From assembly GCF_963666665.1 (NCBI RefSeq), contig NZ_OY762999.1:1927501-1991500 (forward strand): a stretch of DNA of 64,000 nt, given 5' to 3'. Shown one piece after another: positions 34,242 through 43,072 of the stretch (position 1 is the stretch's first letter; each line of letters opens with the position of its first letter). The stretch is from Maridesulfovibrio sp. (GTDB lineage: Bacteria > Desulfobacterota > Desulfovibrionia > Desulfovibrionales > Desulfovibrionaceae). Under the pieces are notes generated by a model. The model saw only the letters and a list, made by a program, of their open reading frames with translations. It was not told the origin of the DNA and did no database searches. Position numbers and translations under genes: made by a program.

Positions 34242-35048
34242 ATGGCTTCCAGACAAAAAATTCGGCAGAAGAAATCCAGAAAAAGAAAAGCAACGCCTAA
34301 TGCGACCAAACAGAATATAAACTTAGCGCATACACTATCTCAACATGAAGCTCTTGCATTAAAAACAGCTGAAGAAAGACGCAAAGAATTTGTAGAAAGA
34401 CTCTCCGTAAAAACAACGGGCAGCGGAATCCAGCCGTTCAAAGAGCTTATGCAGGAGTCCTATTCACTTTTCGGTTCAATGCTTGATGATATAACCTTGG
34501 ATCCGCCACTGGCGTGCAAAAGAGGATGTATTTATTGCTGTATCAATCAGGTGTCCTTAACTGAACCGGAAGCACTGTACCTTGGCTTTCATCTACTTGA
34601 AACCCGAAGCCCGGAAGAGCTTCAAATTCTTAAAGACAGGACTAAAAAACTGCTCACAGAGTTGAAAGGTAAAAGTCGCCAAGAAATCGGGATGGAAAGA
34701 CACCTGCACCCTTGCCTTTTCATGGAAGGTGAGACTTGCTCTATATATGCTGCCCGACCTTTTGTCTGCCGGGGCTGGAACTCAGTTAATGCAGACATGT
34801 GCAAACACAGCAACCAAACCGGTGACGCCCTCGCACCGATCGAAAACCACCCACTGCCACGAATCATTGCAGACAGCATTCAAGTAGGGATTCTAAACGG
34901 GGCAAAAGAAACAGGCCTCGAAACGGGCTACCTGCTTTTACCTAGAGCGGTATATCTATTATTGGAAAGTGGAGCTGAAAATATTGAAGATCTGACTGAA
35001 AACTGGCTGAACGGGAAAGCATTTTTTACTAGTAACATAACGATCTAA
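34242..35048 (+). CDS. YkgJ family cysteine cluster protein (long, basic N-terminus)
   Basis: A 268-residue protein of the CxxxCxxCC/YkgJ type thought to bind zinc or iron. The cluster is CKRGCIYCC (residues 90-98), followed by HPCLFMEGETCSIYAARPFVCRGWNS. The first 35 residues are very basic (RQKIRQKKSRKRK), perhaps for nucleic acid binding. The function of the family is unsettled. This is one of three YkgJ proteins in the window (others at 48609 and 62450). Confidence 0.82.
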   Translation: MASRQKIRQKKSRKRKATPNATKQNINLAHTLSQHEALALKTAEERRKEFVERLSVKTTGSGIQPFKELMQESYSLFGSMLDDITLDPPLACKRGCIYCCINQVSLTEPEALYLGFHLLETRSPEELQILKDRTKKLLTELKGKSRQEIGMERHLHPCLFMEGETCSIYAARPFVCRGWNSVNADMCKHSNQTGDALAPIENHPLPRIIADSIQVGILNGAKETGLETGYLLLPRAVYLLLESGAENIEDLTENWLNGKAFFTSNITI

Positions 35049-35153
35049 CCCAAGACACCAGCTAGATTTAATAACTATTATAGTCACTTCATAATTCTGA
35101 TTCCGGCAGCACTCTTTCTGATTTTCCTGCCTAGCAACAAACTGAAAAGATAA

Positions 35154-35193
35154 CAAAAAACCGGTCCGAACATCATGCTCGGACCGGTTCTCA
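35154..35193 (-). terminator. Original terminator of the tRNA-Lys transcript, now left of the element
   Basis: AACCGGTCCGA (35159-35169) pairs with TCGGACCGGTT (35179-35189). On the minus strand it is followed by TTTTTT. It lies just outside the left repeat, as expected if tRNA-Lys ended here before the insertion. Confidence 0.75.
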
Positions 35194-35214
35194 TTTTACA
35201 TAAAGTAAAAGGAT

Positions 35215-35294
35215 GCTAGACTAAACGTCTAACACCCTGTATTTACTGTGGTAGGCCACCAAGGACTTGAACCTTGAACCAACGGATTAAGAGT
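35215..35294. repeat. Left attachment repeat with tRNA-Lys 3' fragment
   Basis: 80 bp identical to 40537-40616. Positions 35249-35294 are the 3' part of tRNA-Lys (CCA through the anticodon loop); beyond 35294 the tRNA sequence is lost. The similarity continues to the left with two mismatches (to about 35202). This is the remnant side of a tRNA-targeted integration. Confidence 0.92.
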
Positions 35295-35521
35295 ACCGGT
35301 CTACCGAATTTATCCCGCCTTAACTCAGTCATAAGTTGTTTAATTCAAAGAACAACACTCTTTAACCTACCTTATTTGATTTAAGCTCAAATTACCTTAT
35401 TTAGGGATTTTTATGGGGAATAGCATGGGAATAGCATGCCCTACCCCTTACGGAATTCCGCGTAAAATTATGGAAAGAGTAGTCCAGCTATTCCCCACAA
35501 ACAGGTAAAAAAGGTAAGGTC

Positions 35522-36662
35522 ATGGCAGCAAAAAAAAGAATAAAACCGCATACAAAGGCGTGTTTTACATCACCAGCACCAACCCCACATCCGGGGCAAA
35601 TGAAAGGATCTACTACATCCGTTATTATAAGAACGGAAAATCCATTGAAGAAAAAGCCGGTCGCCAGCATCAGGACCGCATGACACCCGCCAAGGCGAAC
35701 CGGCTCCGAGTGCTGCGCATCGAAGGCAGAGTTGACTCCAATGAAGAACGTAAAGAAAAAATCCGCACTGAGCGATCCAAGCAGACCGTCAGCCGCCTTT
35801 GGGAAGCCTTTTATGACGCCAAGCAGGAAAACAAGAGCATAAAAGACGACCGCAACCGCTGGCGCAGCTACCTGCTCAAGGATTTCGGCAACAAGCTGCC
35901 CGAAGAAATCACCACTATGGATGTGGATAGCCTCCGCCGCAAGCTTCAAGATCGCGGCCTTGCTCCCGGCACAGTCAAACAAGGCTTAGTCCTGCTGAAA
36001 CGTATCCTGAATTTCGCAGCCAAACGTGGACTTTGTGAACCTATCAATCCCGCTCGGCTTCATTTTGAAATGCCAAAGCTCAACAATATCAAAACGGAAA
36101 CCTGACCAGCAAGCAGCTCTCCACTCTTTTAGAAACTATAGAAAAGGAACCGAACAGAGCAGCAGCCAGCATTATGCTTATGGCCTTATACACAGGCATG
36201 CGTAAGGGCGAGATTTACAGATTACAATGGCAGCATGTAGACTTCGAGCGCGGTTTTATCCTGATCCACGCACCCAAGGGCGGAATTGATCAGCGTATCC
36301 CAATAAACACCCCGGCCAGAAACGTTCTCGAAGATCAATACACCAGAAGCGGTAATTCTGAATGGGTGTTCCCCGGTAGATTCAAAGGACACGTCAAAGA
36401 CATGCGCGAACCTTTTGAACGCATCCGCACCAATGCGGGGCTGCCCAAAGACTTCCGGCCCATGCACGGACTACGTCATGTCTTCGCTTCCACTCTTGCC
36501 AGTTCCGGGAAGGTAGATATGTACACCCTGCAAAAGCTTCTCACCCACAAAACGCCAGCCATGGTTCAAAGATATGCCCATTTACGGGATGACGCCATGC
36601 AGCGGGCCAGTGAGGTTGCTGGGGATATGTATAGGGCGATGCAGAAGAAGACTCACGCTTAA
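35522..36662 (+). pseudogene. Tyrosine recombinase/integrase with two frameshifts
   Basis: A phage-type integrase broken at two places. ATG 35522 has a good ribosome site (AAGGTAAGGT) but leads into the wrong frame after an A8 run (35530-35537); one more A would give AAKKKNKTAYKGVFYITS. The second break is near 36097-36101, where GAAACC replaces an expected GAAAACC; the frame ends at 36105 and continues in another frame as NLTSKQLSTLLETIEKEPN. The catalytic part (36174-36662) keeps R in TGMRKGE, HGLRH and the nucleophile in VQRYAHL. Slippage on the A8 run could rescue the first break only. Confidence 0.85.
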
Positions 36663-36906
36663 CCCAAATTAATGCCTAATATTTTAGTCATAGATCAATT
36701 TAGAGACTATTTTATTAGGCATTAAAATGAAACAAACTTCGTAGGACGGGCTCAAACCTCATCTTCAAAAACGAGGAACGGGATCAGGACTGAACATTTT
36801 TTTTGCATGCCGGTTGACCTAAGATTACAGAAGTCATAAGATTAAAGGTAGAATCATAAAAAGCACACAACTTTACCGACAGTGGTACTTTTAAGGAGAT
36901 CATTCA

Positions 36907-37119
36907 ATGGATAAAGCATGCGAAAATTGTCGTTACTACCTTCCAAGCCAAATGGACTACAAGGAAGACGGAATATGCAGGTTCTCGCCTCCAACAGTTT
37001 CACCAACCTCAGATAAGGCCATGGGAATTTGGCCAAGAGTAAAAAAAAACGATTGGTGCGGCAAACACTCTCCCAAAAATAACCACCCTCCTCATCTAAA
37101 AAAGATGGCTATATCCTGA
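36907..37119 (+). CDS. Small cysteine-rich protein, zinc-binding type
   Basis: A 70-residue protein with CENCRYYLP, GICRFSPP, WPRVKKNDWCGKHSP: a C-x2-C...C...C pattern seen in small phage- and island-borne proteins that probably bind zinc. Function unknown. AAGGAG lies 7 nt before the ATG. It is 7 nt upstream of the kinase gene and probably co-transcribed with it. The C-terminal tail is basic. Confidence 0.72.
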   Translation: MDKACENCRYYLPSQMDYKEDGICRFSPPTVSPTSDKAMGIWPRVKKNDWCGKHSPKNNHPPHLKKMAIS

Positions 37120-37126
37120 GACATTT

Positions 37127-38308
37127 ATGCTAAGACTTCTAACAAAAATCAGACATAAGATATACTTAGCTGTCATTATATTGATAATTCTTTTTTTCGT
37201 ATTGTTTATCATCCAAAATACTGAGCAGATTCAGATCGCGTTCTTATTCTGGACTATTCCAATATCACGTGCATTAGTACTTTTGGGAACCTTACTCATT
37301 GGTATTCTTATTGGAACAATTGCGACTATAGTGAAAGGTATATGGGACCAAAAAGCAACGTCAACAAGTGATGTGGAAAAATCCAAACTCCAAAATAAGA
37401 TTTTGGAGCAGGATGATGTGATCACAGATATGCAGTCTGAACGGCTCAAATTCAAATTAAGTCTTGAAGAATTTGATACAAAATCTCAAAATGCCATAGA
37501 TCGGATTGATGGTTATAAGAAAAAACAACGTATCACAGATGCCGAATTAACAATAAGTATTGCTGATCTGGATGATGCAAACCAATCTATCTCTGTACTC
37601 AAAACCGAAATAGACCGTTTACATGAAGAAATCGAAGCGAGAGAATTAATAGAGAAAATGATCCAGCACGATCTCAGAAGTGCTTTGATAGCTTCAGCAT
37701 CATTACCAGAATCAGTTCTTTCTGATCCCAACTTAACTGACAAACAAAAAATCATTGTACGACTGATACGGGACAGTGGGGAAAAAATGCTTGAGATACT
37801 TGATTCAAGCTTAACACTTTATCGGATAGAAGAAGGAACTTATGCAAAAGAATTTACGACTGTAAACCTATTCAAAATAATCACAACTATTGTCGAACGT
37901 ATCGCTAGTTCCCATTCAAATTACGAACATGAAATTTCAATCACCTGCATGGACGCTGATGGCGCTGAAAGTGATATTTTCCCAGTAACTGGAGATAAAT
38001 TTCTTCTCTACAGCATCTTCATGAACCTACTTACAAATGCATTAGAAGCTTCTCCTCAAGGAAAGCCAATTTCAGTTATTCTTAGTAAAAACAAATATTG
38101 TTCCATCGCTATTAGTAACTACGGATCAGTGCCAGAAAGCATAAGAGACACTTTTTTCAACAAAATGGTTACATCAGGCAAAGAATTCGGAACTGGATTG
38201 GGAACATACTTAGCCATGATGATGGTCAAAGCTCAAAATGGCAATATTGAATTGAACAGTTCTAACCCCGAAATGACAACTATATATGTCCATCTGCCAA
38301 AGACCTAA
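37127..38308 (+). CDS. LapA-like membrane domain fused to a histidine kinase
   Basis: A 393-residue fusion. Residues 10-70 hold two membrane segments in the LapA (DUF1049) pattern: FFVLFIIQNTEQIQIAFLFW and LLGTLLIGILIGTI. Residues 80-175 form a long coiled coil. The kinase follows with H-box EKMIQHDLRSAL (His about 184), N-box NLLTNALEASPQG and a G-box GTGLGTYLAMMMVK. LapA normally helps regulate lipopolysaccharide levels; using its hairpin as a kinase sensor is unusual. No response regulator is next to it. Low GC suggests recent arrival with the element. Confidence 0.82.
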   Translation: MLRLLTKIRHKIYLAVIILIILFFVLFIIQNTEQIQIAFLFWTIPISRALVLLGTLLIGILIGTIATIVKGIWDQKATSTSDVEKSKLQNKILEQDDVITDMQSERLKFKLSLEEFDTKSQNAIDRIDGYKKKQRITDAELTISIADLDDANQSISVLKTEIDRLHEEIEARELIEKMIQHDLRSALIASASLPESVLSDPNLTDKQKIIVRLIRDSGEKMLEILDSSLTLYRIEEGTYAKEFTTVNLFKIITTIVERIASSHSNYEHEISITCMDADGAESDIFPVTGDKFLLYSIFMNLLTNALEASPQGKPISVILSKNKYCSIAISNYGSVPESIRDTFFNKMVTSGKEFGTGLGTYLAMMMVKAQNGNIELNSSNPEMTTIYVHLPKT

Positions 38309-38343
38309 ATGAAGAGAAGCGCAAACTGTCAGGGTAGCCTCCT

Positions 38344-38739
38344 TTATTCCTTATCAAAACTGTCTACTACAATAGCGCCCATAGAAGCTGGCATAGTTAT
38401 GACTATCAGACGTTTGATTGCGACTTCAGGATCTGAAATTAACGGAAACTTATCCAAGGCAAAAAGAAGGAGAGCAACCACTAAACTTGCAATAGTATAG
38501 GCAACAAAAAGACGAAAAAAGAAAGCTCCGATCCTATGTTTCACATTCCCTCGAAAGACGCTTTCATAAGTGAAAAAAGCTAAAAATAAAACCGACAAAC
38601 TAAAAATCAAAAACAAATTCAGCAACGGTAAAGCCGGGGCTATGCTCCAAGCTTCCTCGGAAAAAGAAATCGGTACCGCCAATGCAAACGCCCCCACAAA
38701 AGTTTGGCTCAGATCTTCAAAATTAAAATGCGATTTCAT
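38344..38739 (-). CDS. DUF2391 / TIGR02587-like integral membrane protein
   Basis: A 131-residue membrane protein with four hydrophobic segments: GAFALAVPISFSEEAWSI (the sequence around GAxxxxxPlxxTxExW is the family hallmark), LFLIFSLSVLFLAFFTYESV, FFFRLFVAYTIASLVVALLL and IVITMPASMGAIVVDSF. The family has no known function. It ends 36 nt from the kinase gene's end and points toward it. Confidence 0.7.
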   Translation of the reverse strand: MKSHFNFEDLSQTFVGAFALAVPISFSEEAWSIAPALPLLNLFLIFSLSVLFLAFFTYESVFRGNVKHRIGAFFFRLFVAYTIASLVVALLLFALDKFPLISDPEVAIKRLIVITMPASMGAIVVDSFDKE

Positions 38740-38889
38740 CTCAGCGACTCCGTCTTAGCAATGGACAATTTGTTATTTCAGTATGTTCAACACCAATTTT
38801 TCTACACAAAACCAGATAGGCTGTATCCGCATTCTCGGCAACAGACACACCAATCTAGTCCTGATTCGAAATACACAGAAAAGGACGGA

Positions 38890-39887
38890 TTAGCGATATA
38901 CAGCCATTCGCCCCATCTCAGTCAACCGATACTTCTGATTTCGACTATTGGGCTTGTCGGGAATGGTCATTCCCACAAGCCCTTCTTCCAGTGCGGGCTT
39001 GAGGTAAAGTTCCCTGAATGATTTACGATCCTTAAGGCCTAAAGCTGTTTGCAGCTCATCACGACTCATTTCACCGGATATGATTTCTATCAATGCCTTA
39101 ACTTGGGGGGTAACATGGGGGCCGACTTGGGGGGTCGCAGATAAAACTGCATCCAAAATCATCCTGAGCATGAACTCTATGAAAGGGGCTGAATCAGCTT
39201 TATCTGTGCTCTGTTGCAGAGCGTCATAATATTCTTCTTGGTGTTCATAAACCAGACTTTCAACCGGGATATCTGCGAACAGCGGATTCCAACGAGTCAA
39301 AATAAGAGTCTGCCACAAACGGCCCATACGACCGTTGCCGTCCGCAAAGGGGTGGATAAATTCAAATTCGTAATGGAATACCGAGCTGGCAATCAAAGGA
39401 TGGTCTTCAGTAGCACCCAGCCATGAAAACAGATCCTGCATAAGTGCCGGAACTCTATCGGCAGGGGGAGCCATGTGAATCACCCTATCCCCGGCTATAA
39501 CGCCCACGCCGGAACGGCGATACATACCAACCTCGTCAATCAGTCCGGCCATGAGCACGCTGTGCGCCTCCTTCAAATCCGCTTCACTCTCCACCGACCA
39601 ATCATCGAACCGGTCATAAGCAGCAATGGCATTACGCACTTCCTGAATCTCACGGGGCGGAGCTATTACTCTTTGCCGTCCAGAATTGCTGTAATCTGCT
39701 CTTCGCTAAGGTTGTTACCTTCAATAGCCAGTGATCCACGAATAGTGCGAACACGGTTAATGCGTCTTAGTCTTAGCTCCTTTGAGCTATCGGTTAAAAC
39801 GGTCAAACGCCCTACTTCCTCGCTTATCTGGGCTATCAGATTTACGATGAGTGGGGTTATTGTGTGGGGTGGGTGGTAGGTTGGCAT
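38890..39887 (-). pseudogene. Fic family protein, frameshifted
   Basis: A class II Fic AMP-transferase-type gene split in two. The first part (39887-39666) has the inhibitory motif SLAIEGN and ends ILDGKE-stop; the second (up to 38890) continues VIAPPREIQEVRNAI, so one base near 39662-39667 has been lost (expected ...ILDGKRVIAPPREIQ...). The catalytic motif HPFADGNGRMGR is intact. The C-terminal part is a winged-helix-like region. If unrepaired, translation yields only the 73-residue inhibitory piece; an internal start could make an uninhibited catalytic fragment. Confidence 0.83.
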
Positions 39888-40021
39888 GGGGGAAGTTTAG
39901 CAAGGTCTTAAATTGTAAACAATATTAATGTTTGAAAGTATAACCAAAGCCCCCCTTCGAGAAAAGAACTAACAACTCAAACGATTAAGTTGGGAAACTT
40001 TAATCCTGAGGGCCAATTAGC
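39888..40021. other. Short intergenic stretch upstream of the Fic gene
   Basis: No gene is seen. It separates the Fic pseudogene start from the IS481 remnant. Confidence 0.3.
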
Positions 40022-40236
40022 TGTATTAGTTCCGACTTGATCTGACATTTCCTCTTGAAACAGAAGAGGTTCTCCTTTTTGATGGGAATACTAAGGAACC
40101 ATCAAAACAGGGCACCGTGCCCAAGGAGAACCACATGTCCAGTTTCAATCAAAACATCATAAAACACAAGATAGGTCTGCTGAATCTGGCGGAAGAACTC
40201 GGTAATGTTTCCAGAGCTTGCAAGCTGATATGGTGA
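40022..40236 (+). mobile_element. IS481-like insertion sequence remnant
   Basis: TGTATTAGTTCCGACTTGAT followed by CTGACA (40022-40047) looks like an IS481-type terminal repeat. It is followed by ATG 40135 and a 33-codon transposase start, with HKIGLLNLAEELGNVSRACK as in the family's helix-turn-helix. The frame stops at 40236; the rest of the transposase and the right end are missing. Confidence 0.7.
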
Positions 40237-40391
40237 TCAGGCTAATAATGAAAGTTTTACCTGAAGAATTTGGACATGGCGGAAGGTGGGTATATCACTT
40301 GCCTAAAATTTTAGCCAAACTTGAAGAGCTTGGTTTAGAAAACGACTCAAGGATTCAAAATCTGCGAAATAGATACGATTTGCCAAGTTAG
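40230..40391 (+). pseudogene. Gene fragment downstream of the IS remnant
   Basis: A 53-codon frame (KVLPEEFGHGGRWVYHLPKI, LAKLEELGLENDSRIQ) that overlaps the IS fragment's stop. It reads like part of a real protein but lacks a ribosome site and any partner; it is probably the tail of a gene cut by the insertion. I do not recognise it. Confidence 0.4.
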
Positions 40392-40536
40392 ACTTTAATG
40401 AATTAAACTATAGCTACAAACAACCACCAATTTAAACAATTTTTAAAACCGGAAAACAAATATGGATTTAAACAAAATTCCAACCAAAACCGGGAGAGAA
40501 CCGGGAGAGACCTCCAAAAACAAAAAGTAAAAGGGC

Positions 40537-40616
40537 GCTAGACTAAACGTCTAACACCCTGTATTTACTGTGGTAGGCCACCAAGGACTTGAACCTTGAA
40601 CCAACGGATTAAGAGT
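40537..40616. repeat. Right attachment repeat within intact tRNA-Lys
   Basis: 80 bp identical to 35215-35294. The part from 40571 on is the 3' portion of the functional tRNA-Lys. Confidence 0.92.
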
Positions 40617-40646
40617 CCGCTGCTCTACCAATTGAGCCAGTGACCC
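40571..40646 (-). tRNA. tRNA-Lys (anticodon CUU)
   Basis: A full cloverleaf on the minus strand. The acceptor is GGGTCAC with GTGGCCT (two G-T pairs), the D-arm GGCTCAATTGGTAGAGC, the anticodon loop CTCTTAA (anticodon CTT) and the T-arm GGTTCAAGTCC, with encoded CCA. The 3' half is duplicated at 35249-35294 by the integrated element. Its original terminator now lies 5.3 kb away, so 3' processing must rely on new sequence. Confidence 0.95.
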
Positions 40647-40660
40647 GTGTCGTGAGAATG

Positions 40661-40689
40661 GGTTTAGAGACATTCACTCTGGATGTCAA
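40661..40689 (-). promoter_or_regulatory. Sigma70 promoter of tRNA-Lys
   Basis: On the minus strand TTGACA (complement 40684-40689), a 17-nt spacer and TAAACC (complement 40661-40666). Confidence 0.6.
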
Positions 40690-40726
40690 TCAGTTTTTTA
40701 TTTTTTTATTTAAAAAAGGCAACTAA

Positions 40727-42667
40727 ATGCGTTTTAAGCTAATTTGTTTAATTTTATTGAGTTTCATTTCAACCTTTGCGCTTATCTGTCCGCAAACGGC
40801 CCTCAGTGCCCAAAATCAGAATCCCAACCTGAATACCAAATGGAATCTTTATAGCCTCAGCAAAGAAGACCAGAAACAAGTCGGACTGAAAACCAACATT
40901 CTGGTTGGATTGATGCTTGAGCCTATGAACGGCTGGTACACATATTCCAACAATCCGGGCAAGCTGGGCCAACCGACTACCCTTAAAGTCACCCTGACCC
41001 CGGATAACACTATTCTTCCAGCCATCTACCTCCCGGGAAAACTCAAGGATGATCCCTTTAACAAAGGTAAAAAAGTCTCAACTTACTCAGACCCGACCCC
41101 GATTCTGGTGCCAGTGCCACCGTCCTTGAAATCCTTCACACTAAAGGCCAAGCTATCTCTGCTCATGTGCTCCAAGACAGCCTGCCAGCCTTTCAGGACT
41201 GATCTCAGTTTCTTCGGCATGGCGGTATCACCTGACAAACTTCCGCAGGCCAGCCTACAACCTTGGTGGCCGGAATTTGTAAAAATGCGCAAGGGAGCCA
41301 AAACCATCAAAATCTCCCTAAAAAATATCGCAGCCAAAGTTGAAGTTATAAAGACGGAAAAAGATGCTATATCCCAGCCGCAAAAGACCGCTCCTCCTGT
41401 TCAGGATGTAGAGAAAAATGGAACTGAATCCACGTTCTCATTCGACTCCCTAAAGCCCCGCTCCTTCACACCGGGGCTTGAAGTAACAGATCTGACAACC
41501 GCAATCCTCTTCGGGCTGCTGGCCGGATTCCTGCTTAACTTTATGCCCTGCGTACTTCCGGTGATCAGCCTGAAGCTCTCTACCCTGCTCGCCGGGGCGG
41601 GACATGAAAGCGCGGAAGAACAGAAACGCGGTTTCAGGGAACACAATATTTTCTTTGCCCTCGGCATCCTGCTCTACTTCGGGGTCCTCAGCTGCATCCT
41701 CGGTATGACAGGTATGGCTTGGGGCCAGATTTTCCAGAAACCGCCGGTGGTCATCGGGCTGACCGGGATTGTATTCGCACTCAGCCTGAGTCTGTTCGGA
41801 CTGTTCAATCTGCCCATTGTGGACCTCAAGCTTGGATCTGAAAACAGCGGACCGCGTAGACAGGCTCTGTTTACTGGAGTGCTTGCCACCCTTCTGGCGA
41901 CACCGTGCAGCGGCCCCTTTCTCGGCGGGGTGCTAGGCTGGGCCATGGTGCAGCAGCATTATGTGATCAGCTCGGTTTTCCTGAGTGTAGGCGCAGGCAT
42001 GGCTTTGCCTTACATTTTAATGGCAATTTTCCCGGCACTGGCAACCAAATTTCCTAAACCCGGAGCATGGACCATATGGATTGAACGGGCCGCAGGATTT
42101 TTTCTTGCCGGAACCTGTATCTACCTGTTCAGCATCCTACCAGAGGATATGTACATCCCAACCATGATTTTCCTCTGGTTCACTGCTGTGGGAGCTTGGA
42201 TGTGGGGGCTTTCCGCAGGCGCGGACAAGAAATCAATTATGTACCTGCTGCGTATCGGCGCGCTGACAATCTGTATCGGGGCAGGATTCTGGGCCGCAAC
42301 TCCGCAGGAACGTACAGCACACTGGATCGGCTTTGAGCAGCAGGATTTCACTGCTCGCTTGGGACACGAAGCCATGCTGGTAGAATTCACCGCTGACTGG
42401 TGCCCGTCCTGCAAAGTTCTTGAACAGACCGTACTAACTCCCGCCAACCTCAACCGCTGGCAAGAACAATACAACCTGACCTTCATCAAGGTAGACCTCA
42501 CCGCCCCGGACAAAGTGGCTGACAAATTCCTGCGTGCACTGGGCAGCCGTTCCATTCCGCTGGCAGCCATCTTCAAGCCCGGAGAGGACTCATCATCCCC
42601 CACGGTCATCCGCGACCTTTACACAACCGGACAGATGAATGAGGCTTTAAGCCAGACACTCAAGTAA
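40727..42667 (+). CDS. dsbD: Protein-disulfide reductase DsbD
   Basis: A 646-residue DsbD. It has a signal peptide, an N-terminal periplasmic domain with CSKTACQP, a membrane domain with the two redox cysteines in FMPCVLPVISLK and TPCSGPFLGG across about eight segments, and a C-terminal thioredoxin domain with WCPSCKVLE. It carries electrons from cytoplasmic thioredoxin to periplasmic proteins, for example during cytochrome c maturation, which is important in sulfate reducers. The start ATG has only a weak ribosome site (AAAGG). It lies beside the tRNA-Lys insertion site. Confidence 0.93.
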   Translation: MRFKLICLILLSFISTFALICPQTALSAQNQNPNLNTKWNLYSLSKEDQKQVGLKTNILVGLMLEPMNGWYTYSNNPGKLGQPTTLKVTLTPDNTILPAIYLPGKLKDDPFNKGKKVSTYSDPTPILVPVPPSLKSFTLKAKLSLLMCSKTACQPFRTDLSFFGMAVSPDKLPQASLQPWWPEFVKMRKGAKTIKISLKNIAAKVEVIKTEKDAISQPQKTAPPVQDVEKNGTESTFSFDSLKPRSFTPGLEVTDLTTAILFGLLAGFLLNFMPCVLPVISLKLSTLLAGAGHESAEEQKRGFREHNIFFALGILLYFGVLSCILGMTGMAWGQIFQKPPVVIGLTGIVFALSLSLFGLFNLPIVDLKLGSENSGPRRQALFTGVLATLLATPCSGPFLGGVLGWAMVQQHYVISSVFLSVGAGMALPYILMAIFPALATKFPKPGAWTIWIERAAGFFLAGTCIYLFSILPEDMYIPTMIFLWFTAVGAWMWGLSAGADKKSIMYLLRIGALTICIGAGFWAATPQERTAHWIGFEQQDFTARLGHEAMLVEFTADWCPSCKVLEQTVLTPANLNRWQEQYNLTFIKVDLTAPDKVADKFLRALGSRSIPLAAIFKPGEDSSSPTVIRDLYTTGQMNEALSQTLK

Positions 42668-42676
42668 GGAAAGATT

Positions 42677-43072
42677 ATGCATAACGATTCATCATCACAC
42701 GGATTCTTCAGCTGGAATGAACTGCTGACAAGCGATCTGGAAGCGGCCAAGAAATTCTATGGCGGCCTTCTGGGCTGGACCTTCAAGGAGTCAAAAACCA
42801 TATACGGCGACACCTATCTGACCGCTTTCAAAGACGGGCGCATGGCAGCAGGCATGATGATCAAGCCAGCCGGCACACCAGAACACATCAAAGGCTGTTG
42901 GGACCCGTACATCACGGTTGATGACGTGGAATCTGCAGCGACTCAAGTCGAAGAAACAGGCGGCAAGGTTATGCTTCCGCCCACCAAGATTGAGGGCGTC
43001 GGGAGGTTCTGCGTAATTCAGGACCCGCAGGTAATTTACCTGAACCTGATTACCTATAAAACAAAAAACTAA
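42677..43072 (+). CDS. VOC (glyoxalase/bleomycin-resistance fold) family protein
   Basis: A 131-residue VOC protein: FFSWNELLTSDLEAAKKFYGGLLGWTF, then GMMIKPAGTPEHIKGCWDPYITVDDVESAATQVEETGGKVMLPPTKI and FCVIQDPQ. This subgroup resembles the 27-kDa antigen/hydroxylase-like VOC proteins with the WNEL start. Metal ligands are not fully clear. AAGGAA precedes the ATG. It overlaps the next gene by TAATG. Confidence 0.82.
   Translation: MHNDSSSHGFFSWNELLTSDLEAAKKFYGGLLGWTFKESKTIYGDTYLTAFKDGRMAAGMMIKPAGTPEHIKGCWDPYITVDDVESAATQVEETGGKVMLPPTKIEGVGRFCVIQDPQVIYLNLITYKTKN

Larger units (their letters stand above)
35215..40616. mobile_element. Decaying integrative element in tRNA-Lys(CUU)
   Basis: About 5.3 kb between identical 80-bp direct repeats that contain the 3' end of tRNA-Lys. 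One end keeps the whole tRNA gene. The first gene inside the left repeat is a tyrosine recombinase. Cargo: small Cys protein, LapA-histidine kinase fusion, DUF2391 protein, Fic protein and IS481 debris. Integrase and Fic are frameshifted, so the element looks immobile. It is more AT-rich than its surroundings around the kinase gene. Confidence 0.88.
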
